Source of the DNA: an uncultured Eubacteriales bacterium
Lineage (GTDB): Bacteria; Bacillota; Clostridia; Lachnospirales; Anaerotignaceae
DNA length: 42,997 nucleotides
Assembly (NCBI GenBank): GCA_900546215.1
Contig: URCD01000011.1
Coordinates: 1-42,997, forward strand
Direction of reading: 5' to 3'
Of the stretch, positions 15,978 to 24,433 are shown one piece after another (positions within the stretch are counted from its first letter, which is position 1; every line of letters starts with the position of its first letter). The notes beneath the pieces were generated by a model, which saw only the letters and a list, made by a program, of their open reading frames with translations, did not search any database and had not been told where the DNA came from. The position numbers and the translations under genes are program-made.

Positions 15978-15986
15978 TGATAAAAT
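15978..15986 (+). promoter_or_regulatory. Extended -10 promoter of the ACT/PFL operon
   Basis: TGA followed by TAAAAT at 15981-15986 gives an extended -10 about 37 bases before the ACT gene. I see no good -35 at the right distance. Confidence 0.35.
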
Positions 15987-16023
15987 CAGACGATAAAATA
16001 ATTATTTTGAATGGAGGACTAAT

Positions 16024-16293
16024 ATGAAAGCCATAATTACAGTATTAGGTACAGATAAAGTTGGTATTATTGCAAAGGTTTGCTCCTTCCTGGCTGACCG
16101 TGAGATTAATATTCTTGATATTTCCCAGACAATAATTCAGGGGTATCTTAACATGCTTATGATAGTAGAAATGAACGAGACGGACGAGCGTTTTTCAGAA
16201 ATAGCCGATGGGCTTGAAAAGCTTGGCAAGGATATCGGAGTTATAATTAAAATACAGCATGAGGACATATTTAATTCCATGCACAGAATATAA
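16024..16293 (+). CDS. ACT domain protein, UPF0237 family
   Basis: An 89-residue protein that is essentially one ACT domain: ITVLGTDKVGIIAKVCSFLA at the N terminus is the ligand-loop signature (TGxDKxGI...) and the beta-alpha-beta pattern continues to the end. ACT domains bind amino acids or other small ligands and regulate partner proteins. This small form is usually encoded directly before a PFL-family UPF0210 protein, as here (18 bases apart), so the pair probably acts together. The ligand is unknown. Ribosome-binding site TGGAGG. Confidence 0.85.
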   Translation: MKAIITVLGTDKVGIIAKVCSFLADREINILDISQTIIQGYLNMLMIVEMNETDERFSEIADGLEKLGKDIGVIIKIQHEDIFNSMHRI

Positions 16294-16311
16294 TAGAAGG
16301 AGGCCTGACCA

Positions 16312-17670
16312 ATGCTTTCAAGAATGGAAATCGTCGAGACCAATAAGATGATTAAGGAATCAAATCTCGACGTTAGAACAATCACTATGGGCATAAGCCT
16401 TCTGGACTGCGCTGACAGCGATATAAAAAAATTTAATCAGAAAATTTATGATAAAATTACTGGAAAAGCGGAAAACTTAGTTAAGACAGGCGACGATATA
16501 GCAAGACAGTACGGTATTCCCGTCGTAAACAAAAGAATTTCCGTAACTCCCATCGCTATTGCCGCCGCGGGCTGCAATACTGATTCATACGTATCGGTTG
16601 CGGAAACGCTTGACAGGGCCGCAAAGGAAGTTGGAGTAAATTTCATCGGCGGATTTTCCGCGCTCGTGCAGAAGGGCTGCGCACACGGCGATGAAATACT
16701 TATTAAATCCATACCAGAGGCGCTTGCTGCCACTGATATGGTATGCTCGTCAATAAACATCGGCTCATCAAGAAACGGACTTAACATGGACGCCGTAAAG
16801 GATATGGGCGAAATAATTTTAAAAACTGCCGAGCTTACAAAGGATAAGGACTGCATTGGCTGTGCAAAGCTTGTCGTTTTCTGCAATGCCGTTGAGGACA
16901 ACCCCTTTATGGCAGGCGCTTTCCACGGCGTTGGAGAGAGGGACTGCGTAATTAATGTAGGCGTCAGCGGACCCGGAGTTGTAAAAAGAGCGCTGGAGCA
17001 GGTAAGGGACGCAGATTTTGAAACGCTGTGCGAGCAGGTAAAAAGAACGGCGTTTAAGATTACTAGGGCAGGGCAGCTTGTTGCTCAGGAGGCATCCAGG
17101 AGACTTGACGTGCCTTTTGGCATTATCGACCTTTCACTTGCCCCCACACCGGCAATTGGCGACTCCATAGCAGAAATTTTTCAGGAAATGGGTCTTGAGG
17201 AGGCAGGAGCGCCGGGCACAACCGCAGCGCTTGCAATTCTCAACGATAATGTTAAAAAGGGCGGCGTTATGGCATCCTCATACGTAGGAGGCTTAAGCGG
17301 CGCGTTTATACCAGTAAGCGAGGACCACGGCATGATAGAGGCCGCTGAAAAGGGAGCTCTTACGCTGGAGAAGCTTGAGGCAATGACCTGTGTATGCTCC
17401 GTTGGCCTTGATATGATAGCAATACCTGGCAGTACGCCGGCCTCGACAATTTCAGGCATTATTGCCGACGAGGCGGCAATCGGAATGATTAATAATAAAA
17501 CAACGGCTGTGAGGATTATTCCCGTAATAGGAAAGGAAACCGGCGAGAGGGTAGAGTTCGGCGGACTTTTAGGCTATGCGCCGATTATGCCGGTAAATAA
17601 ATTCTCCTGTGAGAAATTTATTGCAAGAGGAGGAAGGATTCCTTCGCCTATACACAGCTTTAAAAACTGA
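16312..17670 (+). CDS. PFL family protein, UPF0210 (DUF711)
   Basis: A 452-residue cytosolic protein of the UPF0210 family, whose fold resembles pyruvate formate-lyase and ribonucleotide reductase but whose reaction is not established. Recognisable stretches are NKRISVTPIAIAAAG, GFSALVQKGCAHGD, GRxDCVINVGVSGPGVV-like residues near 210 (GERDCVINVGVSGPG), and GGLLGYAPIMPVN near the end. There is no C-terminal glycyl-radical motif that I can see, so radical chemistry should not be assumed. GGAGG precedes the ATG. It is paired with the ACT gene and is 15 bases from pepD. Confidence 0.88.
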   Translation: MLSRMEIVETNKMIKESNLDVRTITMGISLLDCADSDIKKFNQKIYDKITGKAENLVKTGDDIARQYGIPVVNKRISVTPIAIAAAGCNTDSYVSVAETLDRAAKEVGVNFIGGFSALVQKGCAHGDEILIKSIPEALAATDMVCSSINIGSSRNGLNMDAVKDMGEIILKTAELTKDKDCIGCAKLVVFCNAVEDNPFMAGAFHGVGERDCVINVGVSGPGVVKRALEQVRDADFETLCEQVKRTAFKITRAGQLVAQEASRRLDVPFGIIDLSLAPTPAIGDSIAEIFQEMGLEEAGAPGTTAALAILNDNVKKGGVMASSYVGGLSGAFIPVSEDHGMIEAAEKGALTLEKLEAMTCVCSVGLDMIAIPGSTPASTISGIIADEAAIGMINNKTTAVRIIPVIGKETGERVEFGGLLGYAPIMPVNKFSCEKFIARGGRIPSPIHSFKN

Positions 17671-17685
17671 TTTGGAGATGTTTGC

Positions 17686-19137
17686 ATGATAACAGCGAAT
17701 TTAAATCCCGAAAGAGTTTTTTATTACTTCGAACAAATTTCAAATATTCCAAGAGGAAGCGGAAACGAAAAGGCAGTAAGCGATTACTGCCTTTCGGTGG
17801 CTAGCGGGCTGGGCCTGTATTCGTACCGCGACGAGAAAAATAACGTCGTAATAAGAAAGCCGGCTTCAAAGGGATATGAGAACGCTCCGGGAGTAATAAT
17901 CCAGGGACACCTTGATATGGTTTGTGAAAAGGATAAAAAGACAGAGCATGATTTTTTAACAGAGGGTATAAGGCTTATTGTTGATGGAGACTGGCTGAGG
18001 GCCGACGGAACAACGCTTGGAGCAGACGATGGCATAGCGGTGGCCATTGGCCTTGCGCTTTTGGAAGACAATTCGCTTGAGCACCCCGAGCTGGAATGCC
18101 TGTTTACAACCGATGAGGAGGTCGGAATGGGCGGAGCGCAGCACTTTGACGCTTCGGTTCTTCACGGGGAAAGGCTGATTAACATTGATTCTGAGGATGA
18201 GGGTGTTTTTGTTGTAAGCTGCTGCGGCGGGGCAAAGGCCGCCATAAGGATACCTGCCCAGTGGGAGGCCGTTCCCGAGGGGCTTGTCCCAGTGAATATA
18301 AAAATAAGGGGACTGCTCGGCGGTCATTCAGGCAGTGATATACACCTCCAGAGGGCGAACGCCAATAAGCTTATGGCCAGAATTATGCGTCAGACAGCTA
18401 AGCTGTTTTTCTATCGGCTTGTAAGTATAAACGGCGGGCTTATGGACAATGCTATTACAAGGGAAGCCGACGCGGTTATTATGATTGCCCCGGAGGATAT
18501 TGAGGAGCTTGAGGACTTATGCGCACAGCTTGAGTCTGTTTTCAATACGGAGTATTCCGCCAGCGAGGACAGAATATATGTTGTTGCCGAAAGGTCTGAA
18601 CAGAAATACGTTAAGGTTCTGGACGAGGACTGTGCCGGAAGAATTATTTACGCCCTTAATCTTATACCCTACGGCGTGCAGAGGGTAAGCCTTGAGATAA
18701 ACGGACTGGTGGAAAGCTCAAACAATATTGGAATTGTAAAGACTAACGACGAGTATATTGAGCTTGTAAGCGCCGTAAGAAGCTCTCTTGCAACGGTTAA
18801 ATACGACATTTTGGAAAGACTGTCGATAATTGCGGAGCTTGTAAACGGCCAGCTTATCATAAAATCACAATATCCGGGCTGGCAGTATAAACCTGACAGC
18901 CCGTTGAGAAATATCTGTGTTCAGGCCTATAAAGAAATGTTCGGCAAGGAGCCGCGCATTGAGGCTATACACGCAGGATTGGAGTGCGGCCTTTTGTCGT
19001 CAAAGGCGCCCAGTCTTGATATAATATCAATAGGACCTGAAATGCATGACGTTCATACGCCGATGGAAAGAATATCTATTTCCTCGGTTGAACGTACATG
19101 GAATTTTGTCAGGTTTGTGCTGTCAAAACTTAAATGA
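17686..19137 (+). CDS. pepD: Aminoacyl-histidine dipeptidase (peptidase D, M20C)
   Basis: A 483-residue metallopeptidase that hydrolyses Xaa-His and other dipeptides in the cytosol. The metal and catalytic residues of the M20 family are visible: H75 and D77 in IIQGHLDMVCEK, D114/D115 in TTLGADDGIA, and E144/E145 in TTDEEVGMGGA. GLLGGHSGSDIH near residue 205 belongs to the lid domain, and ECGLLSSKAP with PEMHDVHTPMER near the C terminus supplies the last metal histidine. Length is typical. Its TGA overlaps the ATG of the next gene (ATGA), implying translational coupling. Confidence 0.95.
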   Translation: MITANLNPERVFYYFEQISNIPRGSGNEKAVSDYCLSVASGLGLYSYRDEKNNVVIRKPASKGYENAPGVIIQGHLDMVCEKDKKTEHDFLTEGIRLIVDGDWLRADGTTLGADDGIAVAIGLALLEDNSLEHPELECLFTTDEEVGMGGAQHFDASVLHGERLINIDSEDEGVFVVSCCGGAKAAIRIPAQWEAVPEGLVPVNIKIRGLLGGHSGSDIHLQRANANKLMARIMRQTAKLFFYRLVSINGGLMDNAITREADAVIMIAPEDIEELEDLCAQLESVFNTEYSASEDRIYVVAERSEQKYVKVLDEDCAGRIIYALNLIPYGVQRVSLEINGLVESSNNIGIVKTNDEYIELVSAVRSSLATVKYDILERLSIIAELVNGQLIIKSQYPGWQYKPDSPLRNICVQAYKEMFGKEPRIEAIHAGLECGLLSSKAPSLDIISIGPEMHDVHTPMERISISSVERTWNFVRFVLSKLK

Positions 19138-20315
19138 AATTCGGAGGAATAGACTTGAAGCTGCCATGGGATAAACAGTACCTGAAAATTTCATTTCATG
19201 TTATAGTTACCCTTATTGCCATTTACGCCATCGCGCTTTTGCTTAAAAACGCGCCCGCGGCCGTCATGAAGGTCGAGGGATTTTTGGAGGCGTCGGCCAG
19301 CGTGCTTTCTCCGCTTATAATAGCTGTCATATTTTCGTACATTGTGAACCCTGCGGTCGATTTGCTGCAGGGTTTTTGTGACAGAATGTCGAAAAAACAG
19401 AAAAAAAGAACCTTCAAAAAAAGAGTGGCAGGCACTGCTATCCTTTATCTTATACTGTTTTCCGGCATTATTCTGCTGATTATATTTGCCGTAACAGGAA
19501 TAGGAGAGGCCGATTTGGGCCTTATTGAACAGAAAATAAGAAACTCCGTATTTGGCTTCACAAATACATTAAAGCAGCTGAACGTCAGGCTGTCAGAAAT
19601 GGGCATTATTGAAAGCGAGGCCAGCATATTTGAGGGAATTATGAATTTCATTAAGGCAGGAATTGAACGCTTTTCAGGCTATTTCGCTCAAAGGGCTTCA
19701 GCCATTGGCTCGTTTGCTGTAGACCTGTTAATCGGCCTTACTGTGGCCTTTTACTTTCTTATGGAAAAGGAGAAAATTCTTTTTTACGGAAGGGATATAA
19801 TAAAGACCGTCATGCCAAGGCATGCAGAGGGTATACTTGATTCGCTGTCAGAGGCGAATAAAATATTTTCGGGATATATCAGCGGACAGCTTACCGACGC
19901 TATAGTAATGGCAACGCTTATCAGCCTCAGCTTCCTTATAATCGGAATTGATTATCCTTTTATAATCGGCGTTATCTCAGGCTTTTCAAATCTTATTCCG
20001 TATGTGGGAGCCATAGTCGCCTTTTTGCTTGCCATAAGCGTAGCTCTGCTTGGCGGCACGCCGATGAAAGCGCTGTATGCGGCAATTGTAGTTATACTTC
20101 TGCAGCAGCTTGACAGCGTCGTTATTGTGCCAAAAATTGTGGGAGATAAGGTAAAGCTGCACCCTGTGCTTGTTATACTTGCCCTGTCGGTTTTTGGCGG
20201 TTTGTTCGGAATATGGGGAATGGTATTTGCAGTCCCGATAACAGCCCTTATAAAGGTGACTGTTGCCAGAATATATTGCCGCCGCAAAAATAGGGTGAAA
20301 AACCTTGAAATTTAG
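19134..20315 (+). CDS. AI-2E family transporter
   Basis: A 393-residue membrane protein of the AI-2E (PF01594) family with about seven or eight hydrophobic segments. Visible features are VLSPLIIAVIFSYIVNPAVD near the N terminus, an extracytoplasmic loop with the LKQLNVRLSEMGIIESEA stretch, and the C-terminal signature SNLIPYVGAIVAFLLA followed by QQLDSVVIVPKIVGDKVKLHP. The family includes TqsA and also Na+/H+ antiporters and osmotic proteins, so signal export is not implied. It overlaps pepD by four bases. The next gene's -35 box lies on its stop codon. Confidence 0.88.
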   Translation: MKFGGIDLKLPWDKQYLKISFHVIVTLIAIYAIALLLKNAPAAVMKVEGFLEASASVLSPLIIAVIFSYIVNPAVDLLQGFCDRMSKKQKKRTFKKRVAGTAILYLILFSGIILLIIFAVTGIGEADLGLIEQKIRNSVFGFTNTLKQLNVRLSEMGIIESEASIFEGIMNFIKAGIERFSGYFAQRASAIGSFAVDLLIGLTVAFYFLMEKEKILFYGRDIIKTVMPRHAEGILDSLSEANKIFSGYISGQLTDAIVMATLISLSFLIIGIDYPFIIGVISGFSNLIPYVGAIVAFLLAISVALLGGTPMKALYAAIVVILLQQLDSVVIVPKIVGDKVKLHPVLVILALSVFGGLFGIWGMVFAVPITALIKVTVARIYCRRKNRVKNLEI

Positions 20316-20333
20316 GGGGATTATATCTATAAT
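20305..20333 (+). promoter_or_regulatory. Promoter of the RseC-family gene
   Basis: TTGAAA at 20305-20310 and a consensus TATAAT at 20328-20333 are 17 bp apart. The -35 overlaps the last codons of the AI-2E gene. Confidence 0.65.
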
Positions 20334-20370
20334 AGCAATAGCGCCTTATACTTGATTGGAGGTAGATATA

Positions 20371-20847
20371 ATGGCTGAAAAAGGACAGGTTACACAGGTT
20401 AAGCCTAATAATAAAGTTGTTGTTAAAATGCTTAGAACAGAGGCATGTGCCAAATGCCGTGCCTGTATGACGTTTTCATCAAAGGAAATGATACTTGAGG
20501 CATCCAATGAATGTGGAGCCTCGGCAGGGGACTGGGTTGAGCTTGAGCTCCAGCAGGATGGATTTTTAACGGCTGTGCTTATAATGTACGGATTTCCGTG
20601 TCTGGGCTTGCTTGCAGGCATTGTGGCAGGCTACTTTGGGCTGTCAAGGGTTATTCCCGGCTTCAACAGGGAGGTTTTAAGCTTCATCTGTGGCCTTATT
20701 GCACTGCTTATCTGTCATTTTGTAATTAAGAAAAACAATTACAGATGGGAAAATAACAAGAAATATACGCCGGTAGCGGCAAGAATGGCCGCGCCGCCGA
20801 CAGAGGAAGAGTTGGAATATCAGCTTATTGCTAACGGAGAAAAATAA
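20371..20847 (+). CDS. RseC/MucC family (SoxR-reducing system) protein
   Basis: A 158-residue membrane protein. The N-terminal domain carries the cysteine set C26, C29, C32 (EACAKCRAC) and C48 (NECGA), then GDWVELEL. Two hydrophobic helices follow (FLTAVLIMYGFPCLGLLAGIV and a second near residue 100). This layout matches RseC, which in E. coli works with the Rnf homologue Rsx to keep SoxR reduced. The start is ATG at 20371, with GGAGG 9 bases before it; the frame is open to a TTG at 20356, which overlaps that site. The rnf operon ends about 6 kb upstream, which makes a link to Rnf plausible but unproven. Confidence 0.8.
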   Translation: MAEKGQVTQVKPNNKVVVKMLRTEACAKCRACMTFSSKEMILEASNECGASAGDWVELELQQDGFLTAVLIMYGFPCLGLLAGIVAGYFGLSRVIPGFNREVLSFICGLIALLICHFVIKKNNYRWENNKKYTPVAARMAAPPTEEELEYQLIANGEK

Positions 20848-20853
20848 TTTTTA

Positions 20854-20882
20854 GGCCCTGTATTTATACAGGGCCTTTTTTT
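20854..20882. terminator. Terminator between the RseC-family gene and ilvD
   Basis: GGCCCTGT (20854-20861) pairs with ACAGGGCC (20868-20875) around six bases; seven T residues follow on the plus strand. On the minus strand the stem is followed by TAAAAATT, so it is weaker for the ilvD arm. Confidence 0.88.
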
Positions 20883-22542
20883 ATATATCCTTAAATACCG
20901 CTCCCTCGGCGGCCGATGTCACCAGCTTTGAGTAACGCTTTAAATAGCCGCCTACGCTGCGCTTTGGCGGGCCGCTCCATTTCTGACGGCGCAGGCTGAT
21001 TATATCCTCATCGACAAGCAAATTAAGCTTGCGTCCCGGAATATCAATTTCTATTAAATCCCCGTCCTCAACAAAGGCTAATAATCCGCCTTCCGCAGCC
21101 TCGGGAGAAATATGGCCGATAACGGCTCCGTGGGATACACCGGAAAAGCGTCCGTCGGTGATAAGTGCCACGTGCCCGTCAAGTCCCTGTCCGGCCAGCA
21201 CAGCGGTTGGGGTGAGCATTTCCTGCATTCCCGGCCCGCCCTTTGGCCCTTCATACCTGATTACAACTACGTCGCCTTTTTTAACCTGTCCCGCGAGTAT
21301 GCCGTGCGCGGCGTCCTCCTCGCTCTCGTATATTTTAGCCGGGCCTGTATGAATCAGCATGTTTTCAAGGACAGCCCCCTGCTTGACAACAGCTCCGTCG
21401 GGACATAAATTTCCCTTAAGCACAGCAAGACCGCCGTCTCGCCACGGGTTCTCAAATTTGCGGATTACGGTTCCGTCTGCGCCTGCGCTTTCCTCAAGAA
21501 TATCCTTAAGGGGTCTGTTTGTTACGCCGACAGTACTGCCGTTTATCAGTGCGTGCTTGTAAAGCTCCTTTAATATAGCCGATATTCCGCCGGCATCATA
21601 TAAATCCTCCATGTATACAGGAGCTGCCGGATTAATTTTGCATAGCTGGGGCGTTTCTCTGCTTATTCCGTCAATATATTCAAGGCTGAGCTTAATTCCA
21701 AGCTCGTGGGCGATTGCCGGAAGATGCAGCATTGTGTTTGTCGAGCAGCCTATGGCCATTTCAGCATGAAGGGCGTTGTCAAAGGCTTCCTTGGTAAGTA
21801 TGTCGCTGGGGCGCCGGTTCTCACGCAGTACCTCCATAACCTGCATGCCGGCGGTTTTGGCAAGCCGCCTTCTTTCAGATGTTACGGCAAGTATTGTGCC
21901 GTTTCCGGGAAGCGCCAGTCCAAGAACCTCGCTCAGGCAGTTCATGGAGTTGGCTGTATACATTCCAGCACAGGAGCCGCAGCCGGGGCAGGCATGGTTT
22001 TCAAATTCCTTTATGTCCCTGTCTGTATACTCGCCTATGCTGTATTTTCCTACGGCCTCCGTCAGGTCGGTTCCGGCAACCCTTCGGCCGCCTACCTTGC
22101 CGGCCTGCATGGGGCCTCCGCTGACAAATACGCAGGGTATGTTCAAACGGCAGGCAGCCATAAGCATACCGGGAACAATTTTATCGCAGTTGGGTATAAA
22201 TACAGCCGCGTCAACGGGGTTTGCCATCAGCATCGCTTCTATACTGTCGGCTATAAGCTCCCTGCTTGGCAGGGAATATTTCATTCCAATGTGGTCCATC
22301 GCAATTGCGTCGCATACGCCGATTGTATTAAACTCAAAGGGGACTCCGCCGCCCATTCTTATTCCTGCCTTTACAGCCTCGGCTATATCATTCAGATGAA
22401 TGTGCCCCGGAACAAAATCGTTTTTTGAATTAACGACAGCTACAAAGGGCCTTTCCATTTCAGTGTCTGTCAATGAAACAGCCTTAAGCATGGCGCGCTG
22501 GGGAAGGGCGAGAGGCCCCTTTTTTATAGTATCACTTCTCAT
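20881..22542 (-). CDS. ilvD: Dihydroxy-acid dehydratase (IlvD/Edd family), first paralogue
   Basis: A 553-residue iron-sulfur dehydratase. Ligand cysteines are seen in FIPNCDKIVPGML and in CPGCGSCAGMYTANSMNC. The conserved YEGPKGGPGMQEML and ITDGRFSG motifs are present, the latter with the catalytic serine. The N-terminal segment reads NDFVPGHIHL rather than the PCN motif of the [2Fe-2S] type, so an oxygen-sensitive [4Fe-4S] enzyme is expected. IlvD makes branched-chain 2-keto acids, but related enzymes dehydrate sugar acids; placement with a beta-hydroxyacid dehydrogenase and a FadR regulator leaves both possible. The gene overlaps its upstream neighbour by 11 bases; AAGGAG lies 8 bases before the ATG. 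Confidence 0.9.
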   Translation of the reverse strand: MRSDTIKKGPLALPQRAMLKAVSLTDTEMERPFVAVVNSKNDFVPGHIHLNDIAEAVKAGIRMGGGVPFEFNTIGVCDAIAMDHIGMKYSLPSRELIADSIEAMLMANPVDAAVFIPNCDKIVPGMLMAACRLNIPCVFVSGGPMQAGKVGGRRVAGTDLTEAVGKYSIGEYTDRDIKEFENHACPGCGSCAGMYTANSMNCLSEVLGLALPGNGTILAVTSERRRLAKTAGMQVMEVLRENRRPSDILTKEAFDNALHAEMAIGCSTNTMLHLPAIAHELGIKLSLEYIDGISRETPQLCKINPAAPVYMEDLYDAGGISAILKELYKHALINGSTVGVTNRPLKDILEESAGADGTVIRKFENPWRDGGLAVLKGNLCPDGAVVKQGAVLENMLIHTGPAKIYESEEDAAHGILAGQVKKGDVVVIRYEGPKGGPGMQEMLTPTAVLAGQGLDGHVALITDGRFSGVSHGAVIGHISPEAAEGGLLAFVEDGDLIEIDIPGRKLNLLVDEDIISLRRQKWSGPPKRSVGGYLKRYSKLVTSAAEGAVFKDI

Positions 22543-23422
22543 ATGGGCAGCTCCTTTTCAGATTTTCACGCATTACCTCAATTATGACCGAGGGGTCCTT
22601 TTTAGCAAGCCCCTCATCCATGGCCTGGTCGTATATTTCCTTTGCCTTGGCAGCTATTGGAATATCGCACTCAGACTTCATTGCCATGTCGCTTATCAGG
22701 TTAAAGTCCTTTACCATGAGCTCAAGTCCCGACTGGGCGTCAAAATTACCGGGTATTATATATTTTTCAACGGACCGCTCAAGCATCCAGCTTCGTCCCC
22801 ATGATGTAGACAGGGCCTTATATAAGGCCGTCAGGTCAATGCCGGCCCTCTCGGCAAGCAGCATTCCCTCGCATACAACGGCCTGATTGACCCACGTCAT
22901 AAGCTGGTTTATCAGCTTTGCCTTTTGTCCCGAGCCTGACGGCCCCATATACTGTATGTTTTTTCCGCACATATTTAATAGCGGCATGGCTCTTTCAAAA
23001 GCCTGTTTTTCGCCTCCAGCCATTATTGTAAGGGTTCCGGCCTCAGCTCCGGCGCTTCCGCCGCTTACAGGGCAGTCCAGATAGAAGGCCCCGGCGTTAT
23101 TAAACATTTCATTAACGCCTATGGCTGTATCAGGAGATACAGTACTGAAATCTAAGATAACCGTTTCCTTGTTAATATAAGGGACAACAGTTTGAGCAAC
23201 TGCGCGGACAGCCTTGTCCTCAGTTAGATTAAAGCATACGAAATCGGCGGAGGATACTGCACGGCCAATATTTTCAGCGAACTGCGCGCCCATTGCCATC
23301 AGCTCGTTTACATGGGGCTTGTCCTTAGTACGGTTCCATATAACAAGGGATTTGTTTTTCAAAAGTATGTTTTTTGCCATTCCAAAGCCCATTTCGCCTA
23401 TGCCGATAAATAATGTATTCAT
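22532..23422 (-). CDS. NAD(P)-dependent beta-hydroxyacid dehydrogenase (GarR/HIBADH-like)
   Basis: A 296-residue oxidoreductase. The N-terminal Rossmann motif is GIGEMGFGMAKN. The substrate-binding motif DCPVSGGSAGAEAGTL is at about residues 115-130. GSGQKAKLINQ at about 163-173 holds the catalytic lysine, and MVKDFNL near 240 completes the C-terminal helical domain. These mark the family of tartronate-semialdehyde reductase and 3-hydroxyisobutyrate dehydrogenase. One difference from the usual GxIGxG(x)MGxxM pattern is the simpler GIGEMG. It lies between fadR and ilvD on the minus strand, which suggests a 3-hydroxy or aldonic acid pathway. The substrate is unknown. Confidence 0.88.
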   Translation of the reverse strand: MNTLFIGIGEMGFGMAKNILLKNKSLVIWNRTKDKPHVNELMAMGAQFAENIGRAVSSADFVCFNLTEDKAVRAVAQTVVPYINKETVILDFSTVSPDTAIGVNEMFNNAGAFYLDCPVSGGSAGAEAGTLTIMAGGEKQAFERAMPLLNMCGKNIQYMGPSGSGQKAKLINQLMTWVNQAVVCEGMLLAERAGIDLTALYKALSTSWGRSWMLERSVEKYIIPGNFDAQSGLELMVKDFNLISDMAMKSECDIPIAAKAKEIYDQAMDEGLAKKDPSVIIEVMRENLKRSCPYEK

Positions 23423-23496
23423 GAAACACCTGTCTTTCTTTCATATTTGAGAATATCATAAATAGACTCCATTTTTTGATTAGGAGCCATGGAATG

Positions 23497-24210
23497 TCAG
23501 AATATCGGATCCTCGCCCACATTCAGATTTAAATTGGTTATGGCGTGGTGAAGATGTATGGACATGGCGTATTTCGCGCCGGCGGCGTCACGCTTTTTTA
23601 AAAATTCCATCAGAAGGCCGTGGTCCCTCAGGGTGTCCTTGGCCAGTATGTCCTCCGCCGGAAGCTGGCAGCCGTCGTTAAGCATTATGGACTCCTTTAC
23701 GGCCCTGTTTACAACGGGAAGAAGCCTCATCATAAAATCATTATGTGAGGCCTGCACAATCGCACGGTGGAATTCCTGGTCTATTTCTGTTCTGTCAATT
23801 CCCTTAAGTATTGTTTTTTCAACCTCATGGCCAATCTCAAATATATTCTCAAGCTCGCTGTCGGTTGCCCTTCGGCAGGCTATAGCCGCAATCTCAGGTT
23901 CAAAAAGAAGCCTGGCCTCATATAAATCCTTAAGATGGACTCTAATTCTCTCCATGCTTTCCAGCCCGAAATCACTGAAGGACTGCATGTCGGAATTAAT
24001 AAAGGTTCCCTTACCGCGGTATACCTCCAAAACTCCCTGTGAAGCCAGTATTCTGATGGCCTCCCTAAGCGTAGCGCGGCTTACGCCAAGCTGTGAGGAC
24101 AAAATATTTTCGTTCGGGAGCTGTTCTCCCGGCTTAAACTCCTTTTCTTCAACTATCAGTCTGTATATATCGTCGGCAACCTGCTGAACAAGGCTTTTTT
24201 TCTTTATCAT
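23497..24210 (-). CDS. FadR-subfamily GntR transcriptional regulator
   Basis: A 237-residue regulator with an N-terminal winged helix: DDIYRLIVEEKEFKPGEQLPNE then LGVSRATLREAIRILASQGVLEVYRGKGTF is diagnostic of GntR. The all-helical C-terminal FCD effector domain holds likely metal ligands in EIDQEFHRAIVQASHN and HLHHAI. FadR/FCD regulators typically sense organic acids such as sugar acids or lactate. ATG at 24210 is chosen for its AAAGGAG 8 bases upstream; a TTG at 24231 is open but overlaps the promoter. It probably controls both its own arm and the divergent ilvD arm through the shared AGACAAGT sites. Confidence 0.9.
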   Translation of the reverse strand: MIKKKSLVQQVADDIYRLIVEEKEFKPGEQLPNENILSSQLGVSRATLREAIRILASQGVLEVYRGKGTFINSDMQSFSDFGLESMERIRVHLKDLYEARLLFEPEIAAIACRRATDSELENIFEIGHEVEKTILKGIDRTEIDQEFHRAIVQASHNDFMMRLLPVVNRAVKESIMLNDGCQLPAEDILAKDTLRDHGLLMEFLKKRDAAGAKYAMSIHLHHAITNLNLNVGEDPIF

Positions 24211-24230
24211 TTCTCCAACTCCTTTACTCA

Positions 24231-24284
24231 ATTATAGTTGCAAAATCAATTATTGACAATATTACTTGTATACTTTTTAGACAA
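24231..24284 (-). promoter_or_regulatory. Promoters of the regulator arm
   Basis: Two overlapping candidates on the minus strand. TTGTCT (24284-24279) with TATTGT (24261-24256) has a 17-bp spacer. TTGTCA (24259-24254) with consensus TATAAT (24236-24231) also has 17 bp but would leave a very short leader that begins at the ribosome-binding site. Confidence 0.5.
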
Positions 24285-24286
24285 GT
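24264..24286. promoter_or_regulatory. Candidate operator 1 of the FadR-type regulator
   Basis: ACTTGT (24264-24269) and ACAAGT (24281-24286) form a perfect inverted repeat with an 11-bp spacer. It covers the -35 region of the upstream regulator promoter. The right arm is part of AGACAAGT, repeated 110 bp away. Confidence 0.5.
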
Positions 24287-24353
24287 TTGCGGTTTCAATT
24301 TTGGTTAAAACAGAGATTGTTGCCTAATTGATGCCATATTTACGGTATTTTCA

Positions 24354-24382
24354 TTGACAGCAAGGGATTTGTGTGATAATTT
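24354..24382 (+). promoter_or_regulatory. Promoter of the ilvD-BASS-CAT arm
   Basis: Consensus TTGACA at 24354-24359 with TAATTT at 24377-24382 (17 bp); GATAAT at 24375-24380 is an alternative -10 with 15 bp. Confidence 0.6.
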
Positions 24383-24388
24383 GTATTC

Positions 24389-24406
24389 AGACAAGTAAAT
24401 AACTTG
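24389..24406. promoter_or_regulatory. Candidate operator 2 at the second ilvD start site
   Basis: CAAGT (24392-24396) and ACTTG (24402-24406) are inverted around AAATA, and the left arm is within a second copy of AGACAAGT (24389-24396). The site lies at the predicted transcription start, suited to repression. Confidence 0.5.
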
Positions 24407-24433
24407 ACTGACAAATTGCGAGGAGGAGATTAT

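Noticed and set aside
21706..22428. 240-codon plus-strand open frame inside the minus-strand ilvD
   Set aside because: ilvD motifs are unmistakable on the minus strand; the opposite frame has no family features or start signal.
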